Source: Niallia sp. NCCP-28 (lineage in GTDB: Bacteria; Bacillota; Bacilli; Bacillales; Cytobacillaceae). From it: DNA of 64,000 nucleotides. Position numbers and translations under genes: made by a program. The stretch covers positions 1 through 64,000 of the forward strand of contig NZ_BQYJ01000006.1 in the NCBI RefSeq assembly GCF_023168165.1, given 5' to 3'. The notes under the pieces were generated by a model that had not been told where the DNA came from, ran no database searches, and saw only the letters and a program-made list of their open reading frames with translations. This document shows positions 54,474 to 63,138 of this stretch, in pieces; the first letter of the stretch is position 1, and the number at the start of each line of letters is the position of its first letter.

Positions 54474-55418
54474 TTGCAACCATTATTTTTAAAACCAATT
54501 TTTAAAGAGCGAATTTGGGGTGGGACAGCTTTAAAAAATGAATTCGGTTATGATATCCCAACGGAAAATACAGGGGAGTGCTGGGCAATCTCAGCTCATC
54601 CAAACGGCCCATCAATCATTGGAAATGGACCTTTTACAGGTATTACGTTGGACGAGCTATGGCGTGAACATCCCGAACTGTTTGGAAACCCGAAGGAAGA
54701 AGTATTTCCTCTATTGACTAAGATATTGGATGCGAATATGGATTTATCCGTTCAAGTTCATCCCGATGATTCCTATGCATTGGTCAATGAGAACGGGGAA
54801 CTAGGCAAAACAGAATGCTGGTATATCATCGACTGTAAAGAGGACGCAGACATGATTTTTGGACATAATGCCAAAACAAGAGAAGAATTAGTTGAGCAAA
54901 TAAATGAAGGGGAATGGAACCAACTGCTTCGCAGAGTGAAAATTAAGCCTGGCGACTTTTTTTATGTCCCGAGTGGCACCATCCACGCACTATGTGAAGG
55001 CACGTTAGTTTTGGAAACCCAGCAAAGCTCTGACACCACCTATCGTGTGTATGATTATGACCGCCGGGATGCTGAAGGGAATTTGCGAGACCTTCATCTA
55101 GGAAACGCGATTAAAGTTACGACTATTCCTCATCAGGATATTGTGAGCATTCCTACAGTTCAGGAGCAGGAAAAAGCTAGAATTATAACATTTGTTGAAT
55201 CAGAGTTTTTCTCTGTTTATAGATGGGATGTTAGCGGAAAGTCTACTTTCTCATTTAATGATCAATATTTGCTACTTAGTGTCATTAAGGGGGAAGGAGC
55301 ACTTTTTCATAATGGTGAGCAGTATGGATTGAAAAAGGGGTCACATCTTATCATCCCTGTTGGATTTGGGGAGTTTCATTTAGATGGGGATTGTGAATTA
55401 ATCGTTTCGCATACTTGA
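54474..55418 (+). CDS. gmuF: Mannose-6-phosphate isomerase, class I (GmuF-like)
   Basis: Enzyme of 314 residues interconverting mannose 6-phosphate and fructose 6-phosphate. The zinc-site motifs are SVQVHPDDSYA, GKTECWYII and PSGTIHALCEG, and the N-terminal PIFKERIWGGTAL is typical of ManA. It starts with TTG 8 bases after GGAGG. It is the last gene of the gmu-like set, after the broken fructokinase, and appears intact. It would channel the mannose 6-phosphate released by the phospho-glycosidase into glycolysis. Confidence 0.92.
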   Translation: MQPLFLKPIFKERIWGGTALKNEFGYDIPTENTGECWAISAHPNGPSIIGNGPFTGITLDELWREHPELFGNPKEEVFPLLTKILDANMDLSVQVHPDDSYALVNENGELGKTECWYIIDCKEDADMIFGHNAKTREELVEQINEGEWNQLLRRVKIKPGDFFYVPSGTIHALCEGTLVLETQQSSDTTYRVYDYDRRDAEGNLRDLHLGNAIKVTTIPHQDIVSIPTVQEQEKARIITFVESEFFSVYRWDVSGKSTFSFNDQYLLLSVIKGEGALFHNGEQYGLKKGSHLIIPVGFGEFHLDGDCELIVSHT

Positions 55419-55466
55419 TTTTTCATTTTGGGTACCTGACACAGCCTGAAGTTTGATAGTTTTTGT

Positions 55467-55505
55467 CGTTATGTAATGGTGCCTGTCACGTCCCATTACA
55501 TAACG
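55467..55505. repeat. 13-bp perfect inverted repeat with GGTGCCTGTCACG loop
   Basis: CGTTATGTAATGG and CCATTACATAACG flank a 13-bp loop. A related GGTACCTGACAC lies just upstream at 55430. Such GTGCCTGTCAC-containing palindromes are frequent intergenic repeats in Bacillus-type genomes. No T-tract follows, so it is not an obvious terminator. Confidence 0.6.
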
Positions 55506-55534
55506 AGAACAACATCTGTACCAGAGTGTATAGG

Positions 55535-55726
55535 TTAGAAATGTTGCCCTTGGGCTCCTTTCGACTTTCGAGTCCCCACTCTAGGAATTTTTGCCGCAAA
55601 ACGAACCAGCCGTTTTAATCCAACCAATTCCCCTTGGAAAAACTTCTTCTTGTATTCTACTAACCATATCTCCATATGGGTATTACATTCCTTCAGTGAA
55701 CTGAATTGAGAATACTGCGGCTTCAA
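55535..55726 (-). pseudogene. N-terminal fragment of a Bacillus HTH protein
   Basis: 63 residues beginning MKPQYSQFSSLKECNTHMEI and reaching FQGELVGLKRLVRFAAK match, from memory, the start of a conserved Bacillus helix-turn-helix protein that continues with KVPGVCNAKIG and a long C-terminus. Here the sequence after KIP becomes unrelated (RVGTRKSKGAQGQHF), so the gene is cut off after about 47 residues. The break lies next to the palindromic repeat. Confidence 0.6.
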
Positions 55727-56139
55727 TTTTACCAGATTTTAAATTCATTATTTTGCCCCACCCTTTCTCTGTTTGATTAACTGGACCTCAAAAATATCGG
55801 GTTTTGCTTTTTTAACAGAACAGCCCAAAATGAATTTTGGGCAGGGCTTCAGCTTTAAATGGCTAAATTTTGGCTTGAAAGTGAAATTTCATGCCGATTT
55901 TTGCATCTTTGTTCCAATTTGATAGGAATTTTGAGGAAGTGGGGAAATTGAGATTATGGGGTCAGACTCACAATCAGTGTGGGAATTATTGAAAGGTCCA
56001 AAATTAGAAATCCTGTCTGAATGCATGACTCATTCGGACAGGGTGATGTTAGACTAAATTACGGATACGATAGATTGGGCATATTAATAAAATTATCCAA
56101 TTTTATAAAGGGCGTGTCGAGCCCTGATTAAAAGTTTTG
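55727..56139. other. Degraded intergenic DNA with a strong hairpin
   Basis: No gene is seen. CCTGTCTGAATG (56012-56023) pairs with CATTCGGACAGG (56031-56042), 12 bp with one G-U pair and a 7-nt loop. A smaller palindrome CCCAAAATGAATTTTGGG lies at 55827-55844. Neither has a good T-tract. Confidence 0.45.
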
Positions 56140-56520
56140 ACATAAAGGAAGAAAAGAAGCAGATTTTAATGTCGACAATCTCACAAATGTCAAACCCTAC
56201 CCAACGAAAAAAAGATTAAGTAAGAAAAAGATTGTAGAAAAACTAAGTAAGCAAGAAGAAGTAATCAACCTTGTTCTTGAACTTGGTCCAAAAGCGATTG
56301 CTCAGTTCAAAAAATACCACCTTTAAAAGTATCACTTTCCTATAAGAATCCTTACCAAGCCACAGCCATTCTAAAGACTTTTATCAATGTTAATAATCCC
56401 GAAGAATTGACCGAAATGACAAGTTGGCTGCTTTTCCTAGGTGAGGATATCAAGGTCAGGGAAGTGCCAGAAGGAGTCTTAGGAGGTTTACAAGAGAGAT
56501 TATATTTATTCTGCTCATAA
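56140..56520 (+). pseudogene. Remnant of a WYL-domain-type regulator gene
   Basis: One frame reads DFNVDNLTNVKPYPTKKRLS and on to ELGPKAIAQFKKYHL at a stop near 56326. One frame change later, LKVSLSYKNPYQATAILKTF and MTSWLLFLGEDIKVREVPEG lead to a final stop at 56520. The pattern resembles the C-terminal half of WYL-domain transcriptional regulators. The DNA-binding N-terminus is missing. The family assignment is by eye and uncertain. Confidence 0.5.
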
Positions 56521-56768
56521 GTAAATGAGGTTTTTCGGAAAGAACAGAAAAGTACCAGTCCTAATATGAGCTCACACTTTGTAACATAAAAAATTTAGTA
56601 TATGGTTTTGGCTGAGGAATTTGTTTCAGCTATTTTGTATTTCCTAGTAATTGTGTCAGTGCTTATTTTAATGATACAACAGGGTATTGTGTATTAAAGT
56701 ATTATGTATTGATAGTTGTAGAGCCGCATGTTAAGTTTATAGTAAACACATTACTAGGAGAGTTATGT
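56521..56768. other. Short gap before the esterase gene
   Basis: Starts with CATAAGTAAATGAGG (from 56515), a partial copy of the repeat found at 58113 and 62200. The AGGAGAG at 56756 is the esterase ribosome binding site. No gene is present. Confidence 0.4.
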
Positions 56769-57605
56769 ATGATGAAAAATCCTGCTTTGTCGTGGAGAGA
56801 AGTTCTGGCCAATGACGCGATGCATACCATTACTGGTGATGTTAGGATAATCGAAGCGTTCCCAATTCCGCAGCTGCAGACGGAGCGGAGAGTATGGATT
56901 TACTTACCGAGAAGTTATAACGAAGGCGCTCGCAGGTATCCCGTTCTATATATGCACGATGGGCAAAATGTGTTTGATCAAGCGACGTCTTGGGGAAGCG
57001 AGTGGGGCGTCGATGAGACGTTGGAGCAAATGACGATTGATGAACCTGCACTCGAGACTATTGTGGTCGCTATTGATAATGGAGGCGACCAGCGCAACGA
57101 TGAATATAACTTCACGATTAACGCGGAATATGGCTTCGGAGGCAAAGGCGACGCTTATGCTACGTTCCTCGCGGAGACGCTCAAGCCGTATATTGACAGC
57201 CACTATCGGACTCTTCCTGAACCGGAGCATACAATGATTGGCGGAAGCTCGTTCGGTGCGTATATATCGCTCTACACCGCCATTCGCTATCCTGCTCAGT
57301 TCAACCGAATGGGCGGCCTTTCTTTCGTTATGTGGCAGGACAACGGCGCGATTATCCGATTGATCCAGCAGTCGGTTATTTCTCCTACACTGCGACTCTA
57401 TCTGAGCATCGGAGAACTGGAGACTGATAATCCAGACTTTAACCGGATTGCCTATGAGCACATCACACTGGTCCTCCAGGCGCTGATCGCAGCAGGGGTA
57501 GAGGATAGCAGAATTCGATTCGATGTCATTCCAGACGGAACACACCACGAATCCACGTGGGGACCACTGTTTGCTGAGGCTCATCGTTGGCTGTGTCAGC
57601 CATGA
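56769..57605 (+). CDS. Putative esterase, alpha/beta hydrolase (PF00756-type)
   Basis: Enzyme of 278 residues. RRVWIYLPRSYNEGARRYPVLYMHDGQNVFD opens the fold, the nucleophile Ser is in IGGSSFGAYISLY and the catalytic His in PDGTHHESTW. The family includes carbohydrate esterases, S-formylglutathione hydrolase and ferri-siderophore esterases (Fes/BesA). A bacillibactin esterase role is conceivable, since the dhb cluster lacks one, but nothing in position or regulation supports it. The gene is visibly richer in G+C than its neighbours, with more GC-ending codons, and is flanked by degraded DNA, pointing to separate acquisition. AGGAGAG is 6-8 bases from the ATG. Confidence 0.8.
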   Translation: MMKNPALSWREVLANDAMHTITGDVRIIEAFPIPQLQTERRVWIYLPRSYNEGARRYPVLYMHDGQNVFDQATSWGSEWGVDETLEQMTIDEPALETIVVAIDNGGDQRNDEYNFTINAEYGFGGKGDAYATFLAETLKPYIDSHYRTLPEPEHTMIGGSSFGAYISLYTAIRYPAQFNRMGGLSFVMWQDNGAIIRLIQQSVISPTLRLYLSIGELETDNPDFNRIAYEHITLVLQALIAAGVEDSRIRFDVIPDGTHHESTWGPLFAEAHRWLCQP

Positions 57606-57671
57606 TATAGTGCTTCAAGCTTACAATTGAAGATGCAATTGCAGTTCAGCTTCTTATGCCTGATACAAAAC

Positions 57672-57700
57672 AAGCCGCAAATTCATTGGAATTGCGGCTT
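57672..57700 (+). terminator. Hairpin after the esterase gene
   Basis: AAGCCGCAA/TTGCGGCTT makes a 9-bp stem with an 11-nt loop about 65 bp after the stop. The following T-tract is weak, so termination efficiency is uncertain. Confidence 0.6.
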
Positions 57701-58242
57701 ATTGAGATTGAACAGCAAGAATTCCGGCGCAGGCGCTAAATCGCAGTGAACCGGTATCAAGATGGGATCATCCAGTTGATCTTACCAGTCAAAGTCCACA
57801 GTGATTTTGAATCCAAATAAGTCTTTCATCGCCAAACCTTATTTCAATTATATATAATCAATTGTTAATATCAGCATCTATTTTCACGAGCTATCCTATA
57901 TCTATTAGCTACTTCTCGCACAGTATACTTATTATTTCTAATAAGTGAAAAGTGGGGGATATTAATAGTTTATTATTTAAGTTTATTTTTACATTTTTTC
58001 GAATTTATTACTAATTTTAATCGGTATGTTTACATCAGATGGCATTTTAGAAATAATTCATTTAAGGGATAGAAAGAAAAGGCTAAAGGAAGTAACCAAT
58101 ATTATAAAAATCCTCATTTAGATACATCATGGTGAACCTTATCATAAGTAAATGAGTATTTTTTAAAAGAGTGGTCTTTATGAATAAAAGAATAGCAGGT
58201 ATACTTAATTTTATCTTCTGAAACAAAGGAATGGAGATTTAT
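57701..58242. other. Gap containing GC-rich tail and an interspersed palindromic repeat
   Basis: The first 80 bp share the higher G+C of the esterase and may belong to the same acquired segment. CTCATTTA (58113-58120) and TAAATGAG (58149-58156) flank GGTGAACCTTATCATAAG, the same element as at 62200-62251. No gene is seen. Confidence 0.45.
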
Positions 58243-58779
58243 ATGGAAAAAAGACGTAACGTTATTTTGTATATTGGTACTTCAATTGATGGCTATATTG
58301 CAAATGATGATGGTACATTAGAGTGGTTGGAGTCCACGGAAGTAGAAGGAGATTCTGGTTACAATTCCCTTCTAGAAAGAATTGATACTATTGTTATGGG
58401 GAAGGGAACATATGATATCATTCGTGGATTTGATATGGACTATCCTTATAGTGATTATAAAAACTATGTATTTTCTAAATCTGTCAGCGGTTCAGATGAA
58501 TATGCTTTATTTATTAATGAAGATGTCCAAACTTTCATTAAGAATATAAAACAAAGGCCTGGTAAAGATATATGGTTAATTGGTGGAGGAAGTTTAGCCC
58601 GTGAGTTTTTTAGGGGGAATTTAATTGATGAATTCCAACTAGCCATTGCACCTATTATTTTGGGGAAAGGAATCTCCCTTTATAACGGGGATGATATTAC
58701 TCAAAAATATAGGTTAACCAAAGCTGAAAAGTTAGGTCAACTCGCTATGCTTCATTATATAAAAAAACGGAATAAGTAA
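58243..58779 (+). CDS. DHFR/RibD C-terminal-like reductase
   Basis: Protein of 178 residues in the dihydrofolate reductase superfamily. NVILYIGTSIDGYIANDDGTLEWL, DTIVMGKGTYDII, IWLIGGGSLAREFF and APIILGKGISLY match the YwjB/YyaP group, a RibD C-terminal-like fold that binds NADPH. The natural substrate is unknown; classical folate reduction is not implied. The start is the second ATG, with GGAG 6 bases upstream. Single gene. Confidence 0.85.
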   Translation: MEKRRNVILYIGTSIDGYIANDDGTLEWLESTEVEGDSGYNSLLERIDTIVMGKGTYDIIRGFDMDYPYSDYKNYVFSKSVSGSDEYALFINEDVQTFIKNIKQRPGKDIWLIGGGSLAREFFRGNLIDEFQLAIAPIILGKGISLYNGDDITQKYRLTKAEKLGQLAMLHYIKKRNK

Positions 58780-59169
58780 CAAAAAAATCTCCAATTACTG
58801 CGCTTGCACTAAAAGAGTTACACTATCTAAAGCTTCTTCCGAATAAGAAGAAATGTCAAGGAACAAGTCTATAAAACAGGCAAGTATTCCTTTTAATATA
58901 TCTCCCGCTAGAACAAACACCGTAGCAGATTTCCCAAGTACCCTAAGAGAATTGGTAAGCTCGGCGTTTTTACTTCCATGGCTTTTATGTCCGTGCCATA
59001 TAGTTTTCCTACAATTACCGCTGTATTAAGGCTACCTAAAAGGTAGCCTAAACATCAGGCCACAAAAAGCTTTAAAATATCAATCATCACCTTTTCCCTT
59101 GGAACTATTCTAATTTTTATATTTCTTCATCTTTAGGGCTTAGAGTAAAGGTTTTCTTTAATAACACGC
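58780..59169. other. Gap with a terminator-like hairpin and possible gene debris
   Basis: AGGCTACCT (59029-59037) and AGGTAGCCT (59041-59049) form a perfect 9-bp hairpin with a 3-nt loop and no T-tract. The plus strand from about 58940 has a hydrophobic, broken reading with LLPWLLCPCHIV, perhaps debris of a small membrane protein. No intact gene is present. Confidence 0.4.
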
Positions 59170-60105
59170 TTAGTTTTTTACACATTTGTTAGGATCAATT
59201 CTAATGGATTCCCAGTTTCCTTTAGAATCCTTTTTATATTGAGAAATTAATACATCTGTATCATTTGTTAATTGATAAAAGATAAACCGATAATCGGCTC
59301 CATCCGTACCAATATAGTCAATGGTTTTGACGTAACCATCTTGTTTAGTAGGCAGTTGTTTTTTTATTAACTTGCACCAGTTTCCATACATAATATCAAC
59401 GACTGCTTCCGCATCATGCTGCCAGAGATGATAGTTTGCACATAAGAAGTCCTCTCCGTATAATTTCATCTGATCCATTTTATACAAGTTTTGCACCTTT
59501 TTTAATTGGACATATCCATAATAATAAGCAAAATAGGTAACACCCTTTGATGAACCTTCGATGCTTTCTAGTTCAATGAAGTAAGGAACAATGCCTTTTT
59601 CGTTAGGAAGTCTGTTCATCTTAATTAAATTTAGATGTCCAATTCCAGCAAACGATTGAAGATATTCATTATAGGAAACCCTTTTGTGATAGTCTTTAGT
59701 AAAAAAGTTATATGCAATTGGATAGGGCAAAGTTGCCCTCCCCACCGTTCCACACCCACCCAACTGGTTTTGAGTGAGGTTTGCTGCCTCTTTTAAAATA
59801 CTAAAGTAGTTTAAAAGAGTTTGATCAGGAGTCCGATTTAATGTTGCAGGGAGTTTAATTTCTTTGTAGTTTTTTTCATAATAGGGATCGAAAAATTGGA
59901 AGTCCTTGATAAGGGTGTTTTTAATAGGAAGGCAGGATGGACGAAAGTATTTTTCGGCATCTCGGGCACTTATTAACGAAGATTGGTTTCGTTCAACTGG
60001 TTGGCCAAATATTTGTGGTTCGTATTGAGATCCCATAACGAGAGTCGATTTTTTTCTGGGATAATGATTGAACGTTCGATTTAGCCATTTTGTAAAGCGT
60101 TTCAA
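59170..60105 (-). CDS. Conserved hypothetical protein
   Basis: Protein of 311 residues, not recognised. It has no membrane helix or signal peptide. The N-terminus is basic (KRFTKWLNRTFNHYPRKKST), the middle is Tyr/Phe-rich (VTYFAYYYGYVQLKKVQNLY) and a Cys-Gly pair occurs in QLGGCGTVGR. Composition matches the surrounding low-GC genes and the frame is clean with a GGGGGAG site before the ATG, so it is a real gene. It is flanked by long gaps and has no operon partner. Confidence 0.65.
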   Translation of the reverse strand: MKRFTKWLNRTFNHYPRKKSTLVMGSQYEPQIFGQPVERNQSSLISARDAEKYFRPSCLPIKNTLIKDFQFFDPYYEKNYKEIKLPATLNRTPDQTLLNYFSILKEAANLTQNQLGGCGTVGRATLPYPIAYNFFTKDYHKRVSYNEYLQSFAGIGHLNLIKMNRLPNEKGIVPYFIELESIEGSSKGVTYFAYYYGYVQLKKVQNLYKMDQMKLYGEDFLCANYHLWQHDAEAVVDIMYGNWCKLIKKQLPTKQDGYVKTIDYIGTDGADYRFIFYQLTNDTDVLISQYKKDSKGNWESIRIDPNKCVKN

Positions 60106-60803
60106 TTAGACTCCCCCTTCAAGAATGTACTGTATTACCTTATTCACTTTTTTATAAGATTATTAATAATTATGATATTTTAAAAGTAGCCACTAAAGTA
60201 AAATCGAATCTCCATTCATGTGTCCATTAGTTTAAGATGAATTATTGTAGTTGGGAGAAGATATTGATTTTTATTCCTCCTCTTGATGAGGAAAGTCCCC
60301 GTTCGTTCAACAAGGGACTGTATAAATATTAAAGTCTATAAGATTTCCTTTTGAGTAACCATTCATAAGGAAAATATACATCAATTAATTGCCAAAAAAC
60401 ATATAAGCGTTAACAAATGAACGAAAGAAATATGAATACTAAGAAAAAAATTTATTTGGTGCAATTTTTGTAGTAGCAAGTTGTTTGAAAAATTAATAAG
60501 TCGATCAGGATATAAATCATTTAACCCGAAAGTAAAACCCAATAATATTCTATTGATAAGTAGAATATCTGCATTATCATATAGTCTCTTGGCACTTTCT
60601 TAAAAAGAATATGATGTAATAAAATAGGAGTAAAGCTTTTATAACTAAATTTCTATAGAAAAAAACATAAATAGTTCTGAAAATAGAAGTTGACGGCTTA
60701 TAGCAGTTTCATTAACATATTCTGATATAAGCTATCTACAAAAGGCTATAAGAGGGTTTTGTAGTGATTTGATAAATGGATAGAGGAGTAGGGAGTGGTT
60801 TAA
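60106..60803. other. Long AT-rich intergenic region
   Basis: About 700 bp between divergent genes. GTCCC (60295) and GGGAC (60325) form a weak hairpin. A sequence beginning ATGAATACTAAGAAAAAAAT near 60431 stops after about ten codons and looks like debris. No regulatory protein site can be named. Confidence 0.35.
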
Positions 60804-62051
60804 ATGAATCAAATTCTTCAGATGGGAGCAAATACTGTTTTAAGTTCCCTAAAAGGTAGTGTTACTGTTAGCTATGAAATTTCTAATTCAATAGATATGT
60901 CCTTAACAGCTTTTCTTCTAACTGATTCAGACAAGGTACAAGGAGATAGCGGCATTATATTTTATAATCAGCCAAAGAGCTCTTCTGGTGTAGCTACCCT
61001 TATACCATCTGAGAACGTAGGTAACACAAAAGTACATAAAATTAACTTTGACATGAGTAAAGTTCCTGAAAGTATTACTAAAATAGCTATAACGCTTACA
61101 GAGGATAATAGCACGGGATTTTCAAATGTAAAGAATTTAAAGGCCGAGATATGTACCGATAATACTATTATCCATTTAACCCCATCTAGTTTCACAACTG
61201 AAAATGGAATCGTAGTATTAGAATTATATCTAAGGAATGGTCAGACAAAGGCAAAGTCAATCTGGCGTGGATTCGATTCTGGGCTTGAAGGATTATGTGG
61301 AAATTACGGTGTTGAGGTGGAATCTGATAAGCAAAACAAGCCTTTTGAACCTAAAACGATTCAAAAACAAGCACCAAAAGAACCTGATAAGACTCTAACT
61401 GTTCCTGAAAATACAAATAAACAAAACACATTGTCACCGATAAGCTTGGAAAAGGTAAAGGGGAAGATAAGTCTCGACAAAGGACACAAGCCAGTTCTCA
61501 TTGATAAAACACCAGAAATTACTGCTGCGGTATCTTGGGAAACTGGGACAGATTATGATATATATGCTTTAGTCTATACAAAGGATGGTAAGCAGATAGA
61601 TGTAGCTATGTTTGGGGCGAAAGGAACGCCTCCCCTCAGGAGTTTTGACAACGGAGTAGTCGAACATATGGGAGATGTTGGAAGAGATAGTCGATCAACT
61701 AAGACAGAAGTAATCAAATTAAGGTTAAATAATGATATTCTCGCAGTTGTTCCTGTGGTTTATTCTGCTCAATCAAATGGAACAGGTTCATTTTACAGAT
61801 ACAAGGTGTCCATGAGTATAGATAATCATAATGGAACCTCTGTGACCATATTCGCTAAAAACGCAAATAATAATGATAGGATTTATTCCTGTGTGCCGGG
61901 AATACTTCATAATACGCAAGATGGAGTGATTATAAGTCCGTTGGAGCTTTATAGTAAGCCGAACTCAGAGCTTCGACCTAAACTTAAGATGGGATCTTCA
62001 AATATGGTAGAAGTTATAATGGATAAAGGACCAAAAAATGATTACAAGTAG
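60804..62051 (+). CDS. Tandem TerD-domain stress protein (TerA/TerD-like)
   Basis: Protein of 415 residues with two TerD-type domains. The first (about 1-180) contains KINFDMSKVPESITKIAIT and AEICTDNTIIHLTPSSF, ending with SIWRGFDSGLEGLCGNYGVE. The second (about 225-400) contains ITAAVSWETGTDYDIYALVY, the Asp-rich calcium-site pattern of TerD. A linker rich in Lys, Pro and Gln joins them. TerD proteins bind calcium and occur in tellurite and general stress clusters, but here no terB, terC or terZ genes are adjacent, so the gene is an orphan. GGAGTAGGGAGTGG precedes the ATG. Confidence 0.85.
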   Translation: MNQILQMGANTVLSSLKGSVTVSYEISNSIDMSLTAFLLTDSDKVQGDSGIIFYNQPKSSSGVATLIPSENVGNTKVHKINFDMSKVPESITKIAITLTEDNSTGFSNVKNLKAEICTDNTIIHLTPSSFTTENGIVVLELYLRNGQTKAKSIWRGFDSGLEGLCGNYGVEVESDKQNKPFEPKTIQKQAPKEPDKTLTVPENTNKQNTLSPISLEKVKGKISLDKGHKPVLIDKTPEITAAVSWETGTDYDIYALVYTKDGKQIDVAMFGAKGTPPLRSFDNGVVEHMGDVGRDSRSTKTEVIKLRLNNDILAVVPVVYSAQSNGTGSFYRYKVSMSIDNHNGTSVTIFAKNANNNDRIYSCVPGILHNTQDGVIISPLELYSKPNSELRPKLKMGSSNMVEVIMDKGPKNDYK

Positions 62052-62199
62052 ATTAGAATTATATAAAATTTGCAAATAAAATAGCAGTGTTAAAAATACT
62101 CATACTCCCATCTGTTTATTTAGCGTTAGAATTAACGGGAAAATATCCAGAACTTATTAATAGGAGTAGGTTTCTAATGGGATAATAACCAGTTTAATA

Positions 62200-62251
62200 A
62201 AAACCTCATATAATAACTGGGGTGAACCTTATCATAAGTAAATGAGGTTTT
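62200..62251. repeat. Interspersed palindromic repeat, copy with long arms
   Basis: AAAACCTCAT and ATGAGGTTTT flank a loop with GGTGAACCTTATCATAAGTA. The same 26-base block GGTGAACCTT-ATCATAAGTAAATGAG occurs at 58131-58156 and its second half at 56515-56529. It ends in TTTT, so each copy could act as a weak terminator. Otherwise 62052-62550 holds no gene. Confidence 0.7.
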
Positions 62252-62550
62252 AAATGCGAATAAGGTTTATGCAAGGTGAATTTATTTTGCATAGACTTTA
62301 TTCTCTTTTTATCAATTTGGCAATGGTTTACTATTCCATTTGGATTGGCATTTTTAATTATTTAGTAATATATTTCAAGGGGTAAATACAGGCGCGGTAA
62401 AATAGTCAACTAGTAAAAGTTTGTCTAAGATAAAAAGTCTAATAAAGGATTACTTTAGTATGTGCTTGAGGGGGATTTGAAATAAAGTTGAACTGTTTAT
62501 CAAAAAGTCGTACCGTGTTGAGAAAAGTTTAACTATTTATAAAAAAGATG

Positions 62551-62593
62551 AACCGGAATTTCCTATCTTTATAAAGGAAGGATTCCGGTTTTT
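62551..62593 (+). terminator. Strong hairpin with T-tract inside gene debris
   Basis: AACCGGAAT (62551-62559) pairs with ATTCCGGTT (62582-62590), extended by TTCCT/AGGAA after a 2-base bulge, and is followed by TTTTTC. It resembles a rho-independent terminator, placed immediately before a fragment of an ABC ATPase gene. Confidence 0.75.
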
Positions 62594-62596
62594 CTT

Positions 62597-62740
62597 GTAG
62601 AACAAAACACAGTTGCTGCATTGGATATTATCAGTCGTCTGTACATCCTGGAAAGAGGACAAGTGGTATATCAATCCAAACAAATTAATGCTAGTGAATT
62701 GGATAAGGTAAAAGAGGTTTATCTTGGAATATCATCTTAA
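62597..62740 (+). pseudogene. C-terminal fragment of a LivF/UrtE-type ABC ATPase
   Basis: 47 codons (VEQNTVAALDIISRLYILER, then GQVVYQSKQI) ending at a normal TAA match the last part of branched-chain amino-acid or urea-type ABC ATPases, where VEQN...A..ADR.YVLE.G is conserved. The preceding 180 residues are gone and replaced by a hairpin. It is a deletion remnant. Confidence 0.8.
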
Positions 62741-63138
62741 TAGATAAAAATTGGAGATAAGATGGAAACGAGTATGTTTGTTTCTGTCTTTTTTGTTTTG
62801 GCTATGTTCATTGTTGCAAACAAGATCCCAAAGAAATGTTGAAAATAAATAGGATTATAGTAAGGGAAAATGTATATAGGAAAGTATTATATAAAAAAAT
62901 AGTGTGAGGTTTTCTTACAAGTTTATTTACACAACTAGAGGATTCTAGTTAAATAACTGTATACAGGATACAGTTATTTAATGTTCATAAATTAGTGTCT
63001 AGTATTTTTATAGGATATGGAAGTTAGGAATTAAATATTTAATAGAAAATAAGTGTAGTAAGGAGATATCATTAATTTTTTGAATAATCATTTATTTATC
63101 AACGCTGCTCATCAAGTCTAGAATACGAGGAGGGAATT
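62741..63138. other. Gap upstream of the DUF2848 gene
   Basis: A short frame at 62762-62839 (METSMFVSVFFVLAMFIVAN) encodes one hydrophobic helix and stops after about 25 codons; it could be a tiny membrane peptide or debris. ACTGTATACAGGATACAGTTATT at 62957 contains an ACTGTAT/ATACAGT symmetry. No other signal is seen. Confidence 0.35.

Noticed and set aside
56946-57584. 212-residue leftward ORF opposite the esterase
   Set aside because: It is a shadow frame kept open by the higher G+C of the esterase gene; it has no motif or ribosome site.
56769-57605. Bacillibactin esterase (BesA) of the dhb cluster
   Set aside because: The fold is compatible, but the gene is 24 kb away, differs in base composition, has no Fur box and lacks convincing BesA-specific sequence; kept as a general esterase.
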